Shown here: in pieces, positions 51,542-64,000 of the stretch | Numbering within the stretch: the stretch's first letter is position 1 | Layout: each line of letters begins with the position of its first letter | Assembly: GCA_030704615.1 (NCBI GenBank) | Contig: CM060732.1 | Location: forward strand, 42,077,053 to 42,141,052 | Length of the DNA: 64,000 nt | Direction of reading: 5' to 3' | Origin: Takakia lepidozioides | Lineage: Eukaryota; Streptophyta; Takakiopsida; Takakiales; Takakiaceae | Notes under the pieces: generated by a model | Databases searched by the model: none | What the model saw: the letters and a program-made list of their open reading frames with translations, nothing else | What the model was told of the DNA's origin: nothing | Program-made: the position numbers and the translations under genes

Positions 51542-54285
51542 CCCCTTCAGATCACTACAAAGGAGGTATATGAAACTTTGGTCCCAAAAACTCTAGAAAA
51601 TCAGGAGAAGGTGATGACCATGATGAGTAAGTTCTTCTGAAAGCTGGACCCAATTGGCTAAGCCATTCAGGAACTCCGACAAGAATTGTAAATCTTTCTG
51701 CTTTGTATTATTTATAAGATTCTTCTCAACAGCACAATTTCATCAAATTTTTAGGTGGAGTTGGGGGATATAGTCGGGAGCATAATTCAACAAGAGTGAA
51801 GTTTTGTACATCTTAGCATGTTTTTTCAGTTATGAATGAAAGGTGGCCAAAGGTGCAGATTTTGCAATGAAGGTTGAAAGTTGAAAGAAGCTGTAGGAGA
51901 ACAGATTCAAAATCATTTAAACTCTTTTCTCCACAGCCAGAATTGTCTGCGTTCCATATGGCAATTAAAGCAAGCTCATTGACAGTACCTTGCAGAGTTT
52001 AGAATTACCTCATAGACAGTCAGGGTCGATGTAGTTGGGAGGACATGTGTGTAGGAACAAGTGCTCGTGTTCAAGGCACATACTTACATAATAATCTTCG
52101 AAATGAGTTCATTATAGTTGCTGGCTATGCCTTGTTTTTTGCAGGGTCCCACGAAATTCATCGTCGATTACTGCAAGGTAAGAGGCATATTCTTACTCAA
52201 ATTAGACTTGTGCGACGAAATTTGACCGCTGACACAGCGATGATTGAGAGACTGGTGGGGTGTCTCTAGCTCAGGAAGTAAACCCTTGATCATTGCACCA
52301 AGTCATGCACGCGATCCACTGCTGCTATGAGTGTTGAGAGTCCTTTGCACCCAATGGGATGCCACTGCTAGCCGTTGAATGTGAGGTGAATTATACAAGA
52401 AATCGTGCAGCATTTGGTCAGGCCCTCTCGAGTCTCCACGATCTTCCTCCCACTTTTGAGTCAAACACATATTTTCGGGTAACTTAAATTCAAACTCGTG
52501 CTTCCAGAATCCAGATTCATTCGCAGGAGCCACAGATTGCGTCGTACACTTGCGTCATGCAAAGTCCAGGCGCATCTGTCTACTACCAAATTATATGTCC
52601 AAGGGCTTGGGTAAAGGGTTGAACACAGTGCATAAGGGGCAGCCGACAGTTCTTTACAGCAGTTCAAGAGAGGGATGCAGACCTGGTGTAGATGTTCCCC
52701 TAACTAGGGTCGATCGTTATTTATGCAAAGCAGGCCTCCATCTGCAGCTTAATGCTCTGGGAGAATTGGCACTCCTCAAGGAATGGGAGTATATGCTGCT
52801 TGGGGGACCATAAAGCATCATTCAGCGCCCTCACCCCTTCCATCGTGGCCACTGGTACTGAAACAAGGGACAAAGCAAAAGCTGGCTCCGTAAACATGCT
52901 TCATGCTCTCGAGAGACCTGGGCAAGGTTAGAGAGCAAGCAAGTGGCGAGCAGCCGAAGAGCCCATAGTTTTATGGTGTATCCTTTACTGCCTCTGTGGT
53001 AGCCTGCTGCTGGACTGAAATCAGATGAGAATCAGTACCGAAAATTTCCTATCTATGCAGACATAAGAGGCAGTACATAGATTGTGTGTTACACAGGCTG
53101 TCGATACTGTCCTGGAGGCCAAGGATGATGGAAAATCCAGTCCCAAGCAGATCAAACAAAAGATATGGCTAGCATTGTGTTGACTACAGGATCGAAGTTT
53201 TACAATCCTCTCTGTCAGTCTGGCTACCAAACAGCACCAAGTGCTCTTTTCAACACTGGCACTGTCACAAGGTACAGAGTTCTGATGAATTGTCTTATGA
53301 CAATAGAGGGTAGTGTACATGCCCATCGAAGTGTTGGCATCATCGATGTGGCTCGTGTGTTGGAAAACTTCTACCAGCAACCCCGCTGCTGCTATGGGGA
53401 GGCACTCTGCTGATTGGGTTCCTTCAGATTTTCTTTGAAGTTGGTGTTTGCAAATGTTGCATGCCCAGATATTCTCAACACCCTCGATTGAGTCGGTTCA
53501 GAATGCCAGAACTTGGCACTACAAAGATCTGTTACACATGTACTTGTCATTTCAGTTGTAGAAGACTGACCAGCCATGGAGCAGTCAACTGAGGTATTCA
53601 GTTACCCTGTGACCTCCATTGGTCCAGAAAGATCGCACCTGCCATGGTGTGTGAGATCATTGATTCAATAGTGAGCAATTAGAACTTTCCAAAGAAAGGC
53701 CCAGGGTGTAAGAAAGGGTGCGAGATGCAAAGAGTGTGATTGTAGGCAGCACAATGAGGCGCGCATGCATCCATTCACCTAATGTGACGTGTACAGATGC
53801 CACCCACAGATAAGGCTGCCAGCAACATGTGAGAGTTCATTTCCTACAATCCTAAGAACATACAATTACAGAGGATAGAAACTAAAGCACAAGGCTGTGA
53901 CTGCCAGCTATGAACAAATTGTTCCATGGAGGGAGGGGGAACTCCAGCAACATTCCACTTAGACATGGAACCACCACAAGAATTTTTACCAACCATTCCC
54001 AGAACTTTGCCTTCCTCCTGTTGCAGCTCCCCACTCAGAATCACTCTCCACGATTTGAGTGCTGGATCTCACGAGTTGTTCTGGGAGAAGAGACAAGGCC
54101 TCCACGGCCAAAAGGACGGATGCATGTCCACCCTGAAGGCAATTAACTCGTCGTTCCTTGGTAGGCGGCACGCCATGCGGAGGCTTCCTTGCAGCAATCC
54201 TTTTGAGAGTACCGCTGCAGGGCACCCAGCACTTGGTTTAGAATGCTTCCAAAAAAGACTATACACAGTCAAGGTGGCAGAAATG
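51542..54285. other. 2.7 kb with no supported gene (downstream of the SUO-like gene)
   Basis: Frames of 60-150 codons on both strands overlap and lack domains. The part next to 54286 should include the 3' UTR of the SUO-like gene. Confidence 0.4.
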
Positions 54286-57200
54286 TCATCGCCAGGCTGT
54301 TTGCTTGAATCCAGGCCCCCTGTAGAGATCCCAGCCTCCCTCCGGCTCTTTCCTTTTGTAAGGAGGATACACACCAGGGTTGCTTGAGGCCGCCACTTGG
54401 GAGAGAGCCTTCATTTGCTCATTGAAAGCAACTACGCCTGGATGGATAGGTGGCAACCTCCCATGAATCATATCCTCTCTCCCTCCATCAGTGTCTGTGG
54501 ATTCTGGACCCGCATTTAAATCTAGGCTTGCCCTCGCCCATGCACCACTATTGTTCTCCACTGGTGGCACCTCCGGCATGCCCATTAAATAAGGTGGTCG
54601 TATGTATGAAGATGATGTGACAGTCGCTGGGCTGACTAACTGTGAGGAGGCCCCTGCAAAAGGTGCTGATCCAGAAGAATCACCATATGGAGCAGAAGTA
54701 GCTGTAAACGGAACAGATGAAGGAAGAAAACCAGAACCCCCAAACAACGGGAATGGACCATAACCACCAAATGTCACTCTCTCGGCTGGGGGGTAGACAA
54801 CAGCTGGTGAGGATGAGAGTGCCGGGCCCCCCCGGTAAATCTCGCCACTGAAGGGGCTAGCCACAGCAACAGATCCATTACCAGCACTGGCATTCAAAAA
54901 GGACTGTGCCGCAGCAGCTGAGTATGGAGGTTCCGGTGTCCTGGCAGACGAAAAGCCTGGCATAGCCACTGCTGAAAAACTGTTGTTGGGTGCAGAAAGC
55001 CAGGGAGACAAGCCCATATTTTCTCCCATCCTCAACCCTGCCACAACCACTGGCATTGGAAGATTGCCCGGTTGTTTTCTCAAAATGAAAGGATGCAACG
55101 CAGGCTCATTTCCGTTAGACTCCTCAAAAGAAGGACCATCATTAAGATCAAAGTCCATCATGCGTCTGGGTGGCTGTGAGGTGCTATTGTTGCTCCGTGC
55201 AGAAGACCCAACACCTTCAGCAGCTCGTATTTCTGCTGAGAGTGGCATCCCACTCTCCTCACTATCATCCATGCGATTAAGATCCAGATGCAAGTTCGGC
55301 CTAGCAGCACCATAACCACTGTTGGAAGGGGCTTGTTGAGAGGTGGACGGCAAAGCCCCACCACCATTAGAAGAAGGGTGAGCAGAACTTGAGCTCTCGG
55401 GCTTGAGTAAAGATAAACCAGAAACAGAGCTGGAGGGAACAGACAGACTGTGCAATGACATTCCCAGCACACTTCCTTGGGATGAAAGAGTGGTCGCCGC
55501 CACATCAACATCCTCCATCACTATGTCATCTGCCACATTCAGATCAAATTCCAAGGGTGGCCGAGCTCGCTTTGCACCATTTGCATTCAAAGCCAGGTTA
55601 CCATCTGAAGCTATACTGCTTTCTGCAGCAGCAGATTGTTGCCCATCGGGCGTTCGGCGTGGCTCGGCTGGACGGAATGCACTAGTTGCAGCAGAGCCTT
55701 TCCAGCCAAGTTCCCGCTTGATCCACATTGGGCTTGCTGGGGGTATGAATGGTCCTTTAGTGGCAGCCAGCACGGCGATTGGTGCTGCCACAGAACTTGT
55801 GGTTGCTGCAGAGGGAATGGGATAGGACGGTACCACAGGAAGCGCTGCAGAGGCAGGGGGAGAAGTGGCTGCATCATCCTGGGGACTATCATCAGCTGCC
55901 AAGCCTTCATTCAAGTCAAAATCTAGCCTCTCTGAAACATCGCTGCCGCCAACAGCACCATCACTAGGTCCAGTTACTTCAGCAGCTCGCTCCGGTGTGG
56001 TAGGCTCACCTCCCTGTAAGCTGCGAGCAGCAGGCTTTGCTACATGGTTCATCACAGGGAAAGGAGACACTGGACCAGGCACACCCACAAGCTGAGTAGA
56101 TGGGCTCCTCAACAGTCGTCTCTTCTCCTCTAGACCTCCCTCCAACACTGAATCCATTTCTTCTATTCTCAACATAGAGCTCTTTCTCTCCGGGGAAACT
56201 TCAATATTTGTCACTTCATCTGCTTCTTCCCCCACCTTAGAGCCAATCGTCTTCACAATATCTGCTGCCACTTCTTTCCTTTCGAGTATTGTGTCTTGAC
56301 TGCCATCAGGGTGAGCTGCACCGCTGCTAGCTACATGTCGCCGATCCCAGGCATCACTGCCAGACTCCCTCAGCTTCTCTTCAGTGCCATTTAAAGGCTT
56401 CCGTTTATGCTCCTTTGCAGCAGCTGCCTCAAGTACACAGCCATCTCTAGCTTCAGAACAATTCACCGCTGTGCTCAAAGCTCTTGCATCCCCTCCATCT
56501 CTGTCAGACGAAGTGCTAGATACAGGTTTACCATACCTCTCCATTTGTTCCACCTCATTCGCAGCCTGCCGGGCAACCTCCAATACATCTTCCTCAGGAA
56601 ATCCTGGTACAAGATCAAGGGTCTTCTGGACATCACTGTCCACCCTCCTGCCAAACCGCTGGCCTGCTTCTTGACCTCTTTTCTTAGCATCCTTTTCATC
56701 TTGCAGTCGCGAATCCATGATGCCAACTCCTCCATTGGGCCTGTAATCCATCCCTCCAACACTTAAGCCATTGCAGTGCTCCAAAGCAGACTTACCTCCT
56801 TTTGAATTAGTCAATAACAATTTCTTCTCCTCTGTGACAGAGCTACTCTTCCCGAACTTCCCACCTAAATGCCCATCACAACCTCCAGCCTTGCTTTCCA
56901 CTGCATGTGTACTGGTACTTTTGTACTCCTTCAAGCAGGACAGCTCAACAGCTTTGGCACTGCCTTCATCTACTGGTTTGGTATCCATCGGCTGTTCCAC
57001 CATCAATTTAGCTGCGTTCGACATATTAACAGAGCGTTCACCAGACTGACCTCCCTCTTCACCAGAAATGAGAATCCCCTCCCCCCTTTCTTCTCTTCCT
57101 TCCTCCACAGACAAACCCTCCATGCCCAGCTTTGCACCCACATCATGCATAGAACTTTGTCTTCCCACATTTCCTTCTTCAGTTTGCTCCTTTTCATTCT

Positions 57201-60200
57201 TTCCTCCACCACTGATGCCTTTTGCTGTTGACAAATCATGATCAGCAGGACTATCCACTCCTCCTGGTGCTGAACGATCTCTGTCCTCAGCACCCTCTTT
57301 AATATCCATACCCACCTGCCCATTTCCAGAATTTACAATTCCAAGTAAAGGACCAGCCTCTGATGACGATCTAGCTTTTACCTCCAGTTCCCCTTTCATC
57401 ACCTCTCCTCTTACAGTGTTTCCATCGAGGTTTCCAGCCACAGACTCCTCAGCTGCAGCTGCAACAGTTGCTAGCAAGCTCATTCCTCCATCATCCACCT
57501 CCATGGCTGAAGACTCAGAATGACTAGGCGGTGCACCCTCGACAGAAACTCCCCCAGCAGCTGCTTGTGACTCCTTCCCACCATCATCAGCTCCATCAAT
57601 AGGGCCTCTCTGTGAGTAAGTGGGGTTGCAACCTGGGCTGCTATGGGAGGTTTGTGTTTCTTTCCTATCACGTTCTGCCTCCAGACTCGAGGTTGTTCTT
57701 CCAAGACGGCTTGCATCATTCCCTGTCTTCTCACACTCCAAGACACTGTCAGCTCCCGTGGTATTCTGGGATTTGCTCCTGTCATCCCCCACACCAGCTC
57801 CAGATTTCCCCCCACTCCCAACCCTGGAATCAGTGCCAGTTTCTGACGAAGCTGACACTTGAACTCCTACTTGTGGCCTACTCTTCCCCTCCACTGCATC
57901 AGATGAACCTGCAGCTGGATGCCTTTCTGGCACACTTGGTGACGAGCTTCTGCTTGTTGATGGAGTAACATCGACCGTACCCCCACTCACAGTACCCCCA
58001 CTCATACGTGCGGGGCTCCGTCCAGGATTTGGAAGTCTAACAACCAATCTCTGCTGAGAATTGGGGGTATCCCTTGCAACATCTGTCACTGTTCTATCTG
58101 GTGGAGCAACTGAGCCACCTGCTTTCTCTGTAGCTGCATTCCTGCTCCAAACGAGAGGTTTCCCAGCCCCAACCTCCTTCATGCCGCCAGATAGGCTTGC
58201 CCCCAAGAACCCTTTGGTGTGGACATTAGGGAGTCGTGACCCGCCTGAGCTAGGAATTTTAGCATTAGCATTAGCAGAGAATGTTGAATTCTTGGCATCA
58301 TCTTTCCATACTAAATTGACACCTTTCCCAGCCCCACTTCCCCATGACAAACCATTGCTTTGGGATTGACTCGAACTGCTGCTTTTCTCTTCTTTCACTT
58401 GGAGTCCAGGCAAGTCTGGAGAGAGGTTAGCAGCCGACACCTTTGTATTACTGTCTTTCAAGGCTGGAAGACTGGTGGAGAGAACCGAACCAGTTTTCCC
58501 GGCAGACATGCTCACTGGCTTCACAGAAGTATCCCCAGAGCATGAGCCATTCGGACTGGCCTTGACATTCCCTGCAAATGCTCCAGAGCTCTTCACAGCA
58601 ACCTCTGGTGCCCCTCCTGTCCCCTTCGTCAGATGGGAGTGCACAAGATCTGCAGATGACTGCTTGTAAGACCATGAAATGATATGGCCAGATCCAGACT
58701 TTCCTTCACCAGACAACTTCATTTCAGCATCCACTCGCTTCTTCCAAATATCTACCAGCTTTCTAGCTTTTTTCTGGATCTCCAAATTCTTGTGACTGCG
58801 CAGGTGGTTGACAGATTTGCCAACAACGCAAGTTTTCAAGGCATCAAGATCCACTGGCAGTCTATCTAGCGCACGGAGGAGTGCCAATAGCAACTCCTCC
58901 ACAACTTTGTCCCCTTCTTTAGGGCTGCCACCGTCTCCCACTTTCCCTTTGTGGGCATCCTGCAGCCACTCATCTAGCAATTTCAATCCTCCCAACTGCA
59001 CAAACCGGTTCAGGCAATCATCCTTCTCCGTTGCTGCAATCACCCCTGCGAGCATGGTTCGGCGAGCAGTGAGATCTGCCACCTTCCTGGTACCATCATT
59101 CTGATCCTGCTGCATAAGCTGCACCAAGCGCTCCACACCCGCCACATTTGCGAGTCCGTCTTTATCAGTGATAGTAGCAATCTCTTCAGGCTTCATGCTG
59201 CGGTCCCACTTCAACAGGCTTGCATCACAGTCTTCAGGCTTCACAGTTCGTTCGCGTTTGCTAGGGTCCAGATTCTGATCAGCACACTCTCTCTTCTTCC
59301 CCTTTCCTGGAACAGAAAATGGCACATTTTGCACTGTGTCCAGACTTGATTTAAGTTGCACTGAAGAGGTGGGTCCAGTCAAAGTTCTTGGTGAAGGCCC
59401 TCCTGATTGGACGGTTGCCTGCATCTCTAGCTTTGTCCTCTCCAGCAGTTGATCTACCTCATCCTGTCGTTCCTGCAGGAAAAACCCCTCTTCATAGTTA
59501 CTGGGCAGTGGAGGTGACAACTGGAGTGCCACTAAACGAACAACCTCAGTCTGTGCCAGTAGACATGATCTTCTATCCAGCAGATACAGCCCACATATGG
59601 TTTGAGAAAAAAGTCAGTAAACTGGCTAAAATATTCCAGAATACTCACAAATAAGCGGGAACGCTGGCAAGAGAAGTTCAGGATTTTGGCATAAGAAATA
59701 AAAGAAATAGAAATGAAGATCACAGTACCAGACGGTAGAAAAGCACCGAGCACAGCCCTAAATCTCTGCAGGTCCTCACTTTGGTTGTGGGCAAACAAGT
59801 CAAGGATCTGCCATATAGACTCCAGGCTATGTTCCGAGACTTTGAGGCTAACCATATTAGAGAACATAAAACATGATCTACACCAATTAGTGGGAAATGA
59901 GTCAATGCATGGACATTATTCGAGTCTGAGATACCACTTCCTCTTCCTGCTTGGAAGTAAGACAGGAATGCAGGTGACTGTTCACACAATTCACAAAAAG
60001 AAGCAGACAAAGTGCAAGATGAAACCAACTCACATCAGTGTAGTCACGATCTGTGAGCCACCACAAGCACTTGCTGGCAGTGTCATAAACTCGCCTACAG
60101 ACAAATGAGGACACTCCTGCTGGAAGCTCCACCCCCTTTCGAAGAAATGCAACCTTACATGGATGCAATAATGTTGCAGCTGATATATCATCCTTATGGA

Positions 60201-62161
60201 AGGAATAGAAAATCTCGTTTGGGGCAGCCTCAAGCAGAACCCCTTTTGCCAACTTTATGTCAGCTGGCCTGTAGAGCCAATTGACGCATAGCTTTACTTG
60301 CTCCTCTTTATCAGTAGTCAGCTTTGTCACCTTGCGCAGTATTCCAATGAATGGAGGAGCATTCCCTGCCTGAAAAAGTGCAGTGTCTCCAATGTTGAGA
60401 GTGCGACCTCCCTGCCAAAAGGATTAAAACATCAGGGCCATCAAGTTGTTGACGTCCAGTCCACCAGATGTGACCAGACTGAGTCCCTCACATAATTACT
60501 GGGGAAAGACACAAACCCCGTCCATGACTTGCAAATGACATCATTGGCATGCCAGTACATCGACACCACTAAGAAACCTCAGAGAATTGTAGCTCACTGG
60601 TTTTGATAGACCACACTCTAACCCCTAGGTCAGAAGCAGAGCAAACTATGAGCCACATCCCACTTGAAGCAAAGCCATTGGAACCTGAGGGAAAAATCTC
60701 AAAACTGACCAGCATGAGTTCCAACCATGGGCAAGCATGGCAGGATCCACGCCCCATTGTGATGAGTTCAAAATCTACTGGATGAAGTTCAGTCACAGTG
60801 ACACATTTCCCCTAGTGCCAAGGGCAGCAGGCACTTAATACCAGGTAAAACACTTGTGAAAATAACTTCAAATTCCTTCACCATGGGCAATGAACTTAGG
60901 GTACTCCAAAGTATTTAGAACTGACCCACACTGTCAGAAAAAAGAAAGAAGCAGGTGTAGACTTTCCCAAAGAGCTGGATGATCCAGCCACAAAATGACA
61001 AACGCAAATCTATGTATGACAGATCAACTTCAGAGACCAACCAAGTTCTTCTCGCATATTGCATTGATGCTATTAGGACGAGGGTCGAGCCCTTGTAGAT
61101 TTGTACTATTCACGTATGCGGCATCGAACAAAGCCTACGACTGAGATCCACAGCTAGATTCCCTGCCTGGTTTTCATTTCAGCTGAGACACAGTTTGCAT
61201 TGGCCATAAACCGTCCAGCTTGGATGAACCGGTCAGTAAGACGGGATCTTCGCAAGAAACTTTACCCATGTGCGCGCTGAGGAGTATGCTGCCTAACTAT
61301 TCGTGCCTATGTAATGGTCACGGACAATGATATGAACAAGTCAGGTTGTAGAGGCTGAGCGAACGTCGCCCAGCATGTCGCCAAAGCACCTGATCCACAA
61401 GATCTGATGGAATAACCGCCAGATGTACTAGGTTGCCTCAGAGTATGGAGACTCTATCCACCATCACCTCATACAACACAGGTTCCTGAAGATGTCTTCC
61501 ACTCACAGTGAGGACCTTAACCACCGAGACGTCCCGAGCCCCTACTATAAGCACGGGATACAAATATGTCATCGCCAACCTCACAAGTATATGCTGATCA
61601 AAGGGATCGGCAACTCCCACCCGACACAGCACCGACGGGGTGGGATCAGGACTTCATTCCAGAGAGTAGTTCTAATATGGCAATCTATCTGCCAGCGAGG
61701 ACCCCGGAAAACCACATCGCCAGCCAAATATTGTCAAGTCAGATAGTCACACGACTGGATTGCAACCTCCTCGTGGCATCTGGCATCATCCTCTGCACAG
61801 AAGCCAAGAATCGCATACATTCCAAACCGAAGTCCTCCCCACCCCAAAAACAAGCAAACAGACATGAAGGAATCCCAATCATCAACACGAGTACAGATCG
61901 TTGTCCACGATTTACGAACGACACGCAAAGGGTGCAGCTGCATATCCTGAGACAACGCTTGAACTGTTGACGTACAAACTGACTGGTGTAGTTTAGTAGT
62001 TCAGATCTTCCAGAGGTCCGCAAGGCTCACGCAAGCACCTTGGTAGAGTAGGATGTTGATGTAGAGGCAGAGGAGTCGGCAAGTTTGCCAGGAGGGGAGC
62101 GTTGTGAAGGGGAGGACCACATGTGCTGCTTCTGCCTCTCCTCGCTTTGCTGCCCATGCAT
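54286..62161 (-). CDS. SUO: SUO-like protein: BAH plus TFIIS N-terminal domain, GW/EAR-rich C-terminus
   Basis: Three coding exons: 62161-62039 (MHGQQSEERQKQHMW and following, 41 residues), 60411-60034 (126 residues) and 59472-54286 (1728 residues plus stop). Both junctions are phase 0 (AAG/GTGCTT to GGCAG; GAT/GTGAGT to CTGCAG), giving 1895 residues. Exon 2 is a BAH domain (LNIGDTALF, VNWLYRPADIKL, EIFYSFHKDDISAATLLHPC, CLWWLTDRDYTD). Residues ~270-420 form a TFIIS N-terminal/LW domain (LVDIWKKRV). The C-terminal half is low-complexity with FDLN/LDLN motifs and ends with the family signature KRKEPEGGWD. In Arabidopsis SUO is a GW protein that helps microRNA-guided translational repression. 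The start is set by similarity of MHG..RxxxHMW to plant homologues. It looks intact. Confidence 0.92.
59473..60033 (-). other. Intron 2 of the SUO-like gene
   Basis: The donor is GTGAGT at 60033 and the acceptor TTTTTCCTGCAG at 59473. A 16-bp half of the window's palindrome lies at 59500-59515, 27 bp before the acceptor. Confidence 0.85.
59500..59515. repeat. Solo half of the dispersed palindrome in a SUO intron
   Basis: ACTGGGCAGTGGAGGT on the plus strand is identical to 5777-5792 in the ParB intron palindrome. The other outer arm is absent. Confidence 0.5.
60412..62038 (-). other. Intron 1 of the SUO-like gene
   Basis: A 1.6-kb intron with GT and GGCAG ends. No coding sequence or recognisable repeat was seen inside. 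Confidence 0.8.
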
Positions 62162-63250
62162 GTCATTGCCTCCCCCCAGATCAGCTTCACTAATTCCACA
62201 TCCCGCACTCTCCCTCCGAGCACCTGCACTCCCGTTCGTCTTGCCTCTCTCTTTCAGCCTTCCAAGACTTGTCCTTGACGTCCCTGCCGATCAGGTGTTA
62301 AAAAGCAAACCAGAGCTTGTTAGATGAACGCCAATCTACCATGACGCTCTCCCTCATTCTCCAACTATCATCTCCTAGTACTACACCGCCTCTTCCGCAG
62401 TCTTCCACCACACATAAGCACCAGAAATAAGAGGCTTCAGTAAGAAGGCTGCGGGACCTCAAGTGTCAGAGAGAGGTAGGATCCCACGTTCAAAGAGCGT
62501 GCTTTCTTTCAAGCACTCAAACCCCACATCCCACCCTTTCAGGCTGCTAAGCAAAGATGCATTCTCCAAGCAATAGCTGAGCTGAAGACGTAGAAATGAA
62601 AATTTTGCAGCAGCAGTGTTCCACACCACCTCATCACGTAGATCCTTCACACAATCTCCACACAAACTCCGGCGTTTCACAACCCTACTGTCAGCAGTTC
62701 ATGCCGCCATGGCAGGCCCTTCCTTTGAGAGACAAGCGCTGGAGTGAGCGAGAGGAGAAAGGCAGACGCAGAGGACGCAGCGGGCAGCTAACCACACTTT
62801 TCCGGGCAGCTTCGGCCAGCCCATGGGACTCCATGCATGCACCACCACATGGCATGGATGCATACATGAACAGATGGGTGCACGAGCATCCCGAGGCACG
62901 GTGCGCCCAAGTCTTGAGCTCAAATCCTGCCCCGCCATATTTCCAGGCTCTGACCACAATAAACCATTCACGTTGTTTTTTTTGGATTTGTCGCCCAGCT
63001 TCGATGTTCTTTCTATTTGCGCACATATCATTGCGCACGTGTATCGAAGTCCACCATCTGGATAGTGCAGGCCTGCCACCCGAGCTCGAATCCTGGCGAC
63101 GTCTCCTCACCTTCATTTCAGGAGCACACCGCGCCAATTTATTATTTTTATTAACCCCTTCTCACAACCATCCTGTCGCTTGTCTCCTTTCCACGATGTC
63201 GACCCTGTTTCTCATCCGCGCTGTCATCCGCAACCCAAAGCTGTCAAGAT
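62162..63250 (-). promoter_or_regulatory. 5' UTR and probable promoter region of the SUO-like gene
   Basis: Upstream of the start codon the sequence is non-coding. Two short segments, near 62918 and 63079, contain GAGCTC(G/A)AATCCTG, resembling a tRNA-type B box. No TATA box was assigned. Confidence 0.4.
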
Positions 63251-63254
63251 AAAG

Positions 63255-63725
63255 TAGCCAAATGAATGGTGCGGGCTCCTCTCCGTGGATGTACGGCGCG
63301 GTCCCACTGTGCGGGGCCTGCCGGCAACCGAGCAGACGTCATTCATCCAAATCGCTCGATATAGCCAACCCCACCCCCGGTTTCGCCAACAAACCGCCGA
63401 ACCCGGGCGGCGAAACCCCACGGACCATAAAGGCGGTGTGTAAAAACAGGAAAACAACGCCCCGGCATTCACACGGGCAGGTAAGAAACAGGCACAACAA
63501 AAGGGCAGATAAACAAGGCCAGGGAGGGCAGGCAGCCGACAAGCGGGCTGGGCCGGGCCCGCCCAATCGCGGCTTTGAAAAACGCCACGCCGGCAATGTG
63601 TGGCCGGCGATGCAGCCGCCGGCGGGGCCGCAGGGCCACATCCACGCCACGTTTTTGACCCCGCGCGCGCCGCCGCCGCGCGATGTCCTCCCGACGTGCG
63701 CGCCGCCGGCGCCGGCCTTACACTC
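63255..63725. other. GC-rich, CpG-rich island
   Basis: Base composition rises sharply (GCCGGCG, GCGCGCGCC, CCGCCGGCG runs) compared with the AT-rich window. Open frames here are by-products of GC content and overlap on both strands. It may be a CpG-rich upstream region or the edge of an adjacent gene. Confidence 0.5.
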
Positions 63726-63837
63726 CCCGGCAACCCAGTTTCCCGGCCAGCTGCCGGTCACTGGAGTACGGCGACGCAGGAACATTCCTTATTATAATAT
63801 ATGGTTTCCAAACTGGAGCCCCAATCTCGAGCTCCGT

Positions 63838-63885
63838 GCAACAACGGGATTCGAACCCGGGACCACACTTGGCAAAACCTGCCTA
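63838..63885 (-). repeat. tRNA-like T-arm fragment (possible SINE remnant)
   Basis: The minus strand contains CGGGTTCGAATCCCG, a complete T-arm and B box, preceded by GCCAAGTGTGG. There is no matching acceptor stem or anticodon arm, so it is not a tRNA gene. A tRNA-derived SINE piece is likely. Confidence 0.45.
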
Positions 63886-64000
63886 TTCTATTTTCACAGG
63901 TAATCAGTTCCAGAAAACTTCATCCACATCCGCGGCCGATGATTCATCCACAGTTCCAGGTGCTACGTGGGCAAGGGCGATAAAAGTGAGAAATTGAGCA

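Noticed and set aside
59473-59532. SUO-like protein starting at the first Met of the long frame
   Set aside because: The first 20 residues of that frame are intronic. BAH exon 2 joins in phase at 59472, and a conserved first exon is found at 62161-62039.
63838-63885. tRNA gene on the minus strand
   Set aside because: The T-arm is perfect but there is no pairing acceptor stem, D-arm or anticodon arm at the right distances.
62596-63903. Long frames on both strands at the right end
   Set aside because: They overlap in several frames in GC-rich DNA where stop codons are rare, and none has a recognisable domain.

Overview
This is a nuclear genomic window from a plant, rich in transposable elements. 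Spliceosomal introns are everywhere. Plant-type genes are present: a SUO-like BAH/TFIIS protein, the TFIIH subunit TFB4, and degenerate PPR-DYW RNA-editing genes. TTTAGGG-type runs also occur. DYW-class PPR genes point to a land plant. The style of the PPR repeats and the crowd of unusual mobile genes suggest a non-flowering lineage, but I cannot name the species from sequence alone, and a streptophyte alga is not formally excluded.

Left third (1-8.6 kb and 23.6-33 kb). An unusual gene set is punctuated by a 24-bp palindrome (AACCTCCACTG, two bases, CAGTGGAGGTT) and degenerate relatives, about 15 copies in all. Several copies sit inside introns. The genes are: a protein with repeats resembling the RNA polymerase II C-terminal domain (3776-4417); a broken gene that joins a ParB-like domain to a bacterial/phage-type DNA amino-methyltransferase-like domain (4740-8283); a DUF7869-type transposon protein (25.98-27.5 kb, minus); and three neighbouring FCP1/NIF-like genes lacking most catalytic aspartates (28.8-33 kb, minus). 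I read these as parts of one poorly described family of mobile element. That is inference: no complete element is delimited here.

Nested between and after them are: a broken hAT transposon (8.55-11.44 kb); a RING gene and a protein-kinase gene pointing at each other (11.9-13.8 and 20.8-22.3 kb), with GCGACC-palindrome repeats outside each; a 2.6-kb fold-back structure enclosing a PPR fragment (14.6-17.2 kb); a PPR-DYW pseudogene with tandemly duplicated repeats (17.26-19.3 kb); and arrays of ~120-bp AT-rich repeats. From 33.4 to 39.7 kb lie a GCGACC hairpin array and a decayed Ty3/gypsy retrotransposon with one recognisable LTR, a MITE inside pol, and an oppositely oriented gag-like fragment.

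Right third. Host genes lie on the minus strand. TFB4/GTF2H3 (40.1-45.8 kb, about eleven short exons) is interrupted between its first two recognisable exons by a 5'-truncated LINE. A second LINE copy lies at 47.6-48.9 kb. A decayed tRNA-guanine transglycosylase fragment with a duplicated upstream segment lies at 46.5-47.25 kb. The region 48.9-54.2 kb holds only transposon remnants and unassigned sequence. The large SUO-like gene (54286-62161, three coding exons, 1895 residues) looks intact. The last kilobase is GC-rich upstream sequence with a tRNA-like T-arm fragment.
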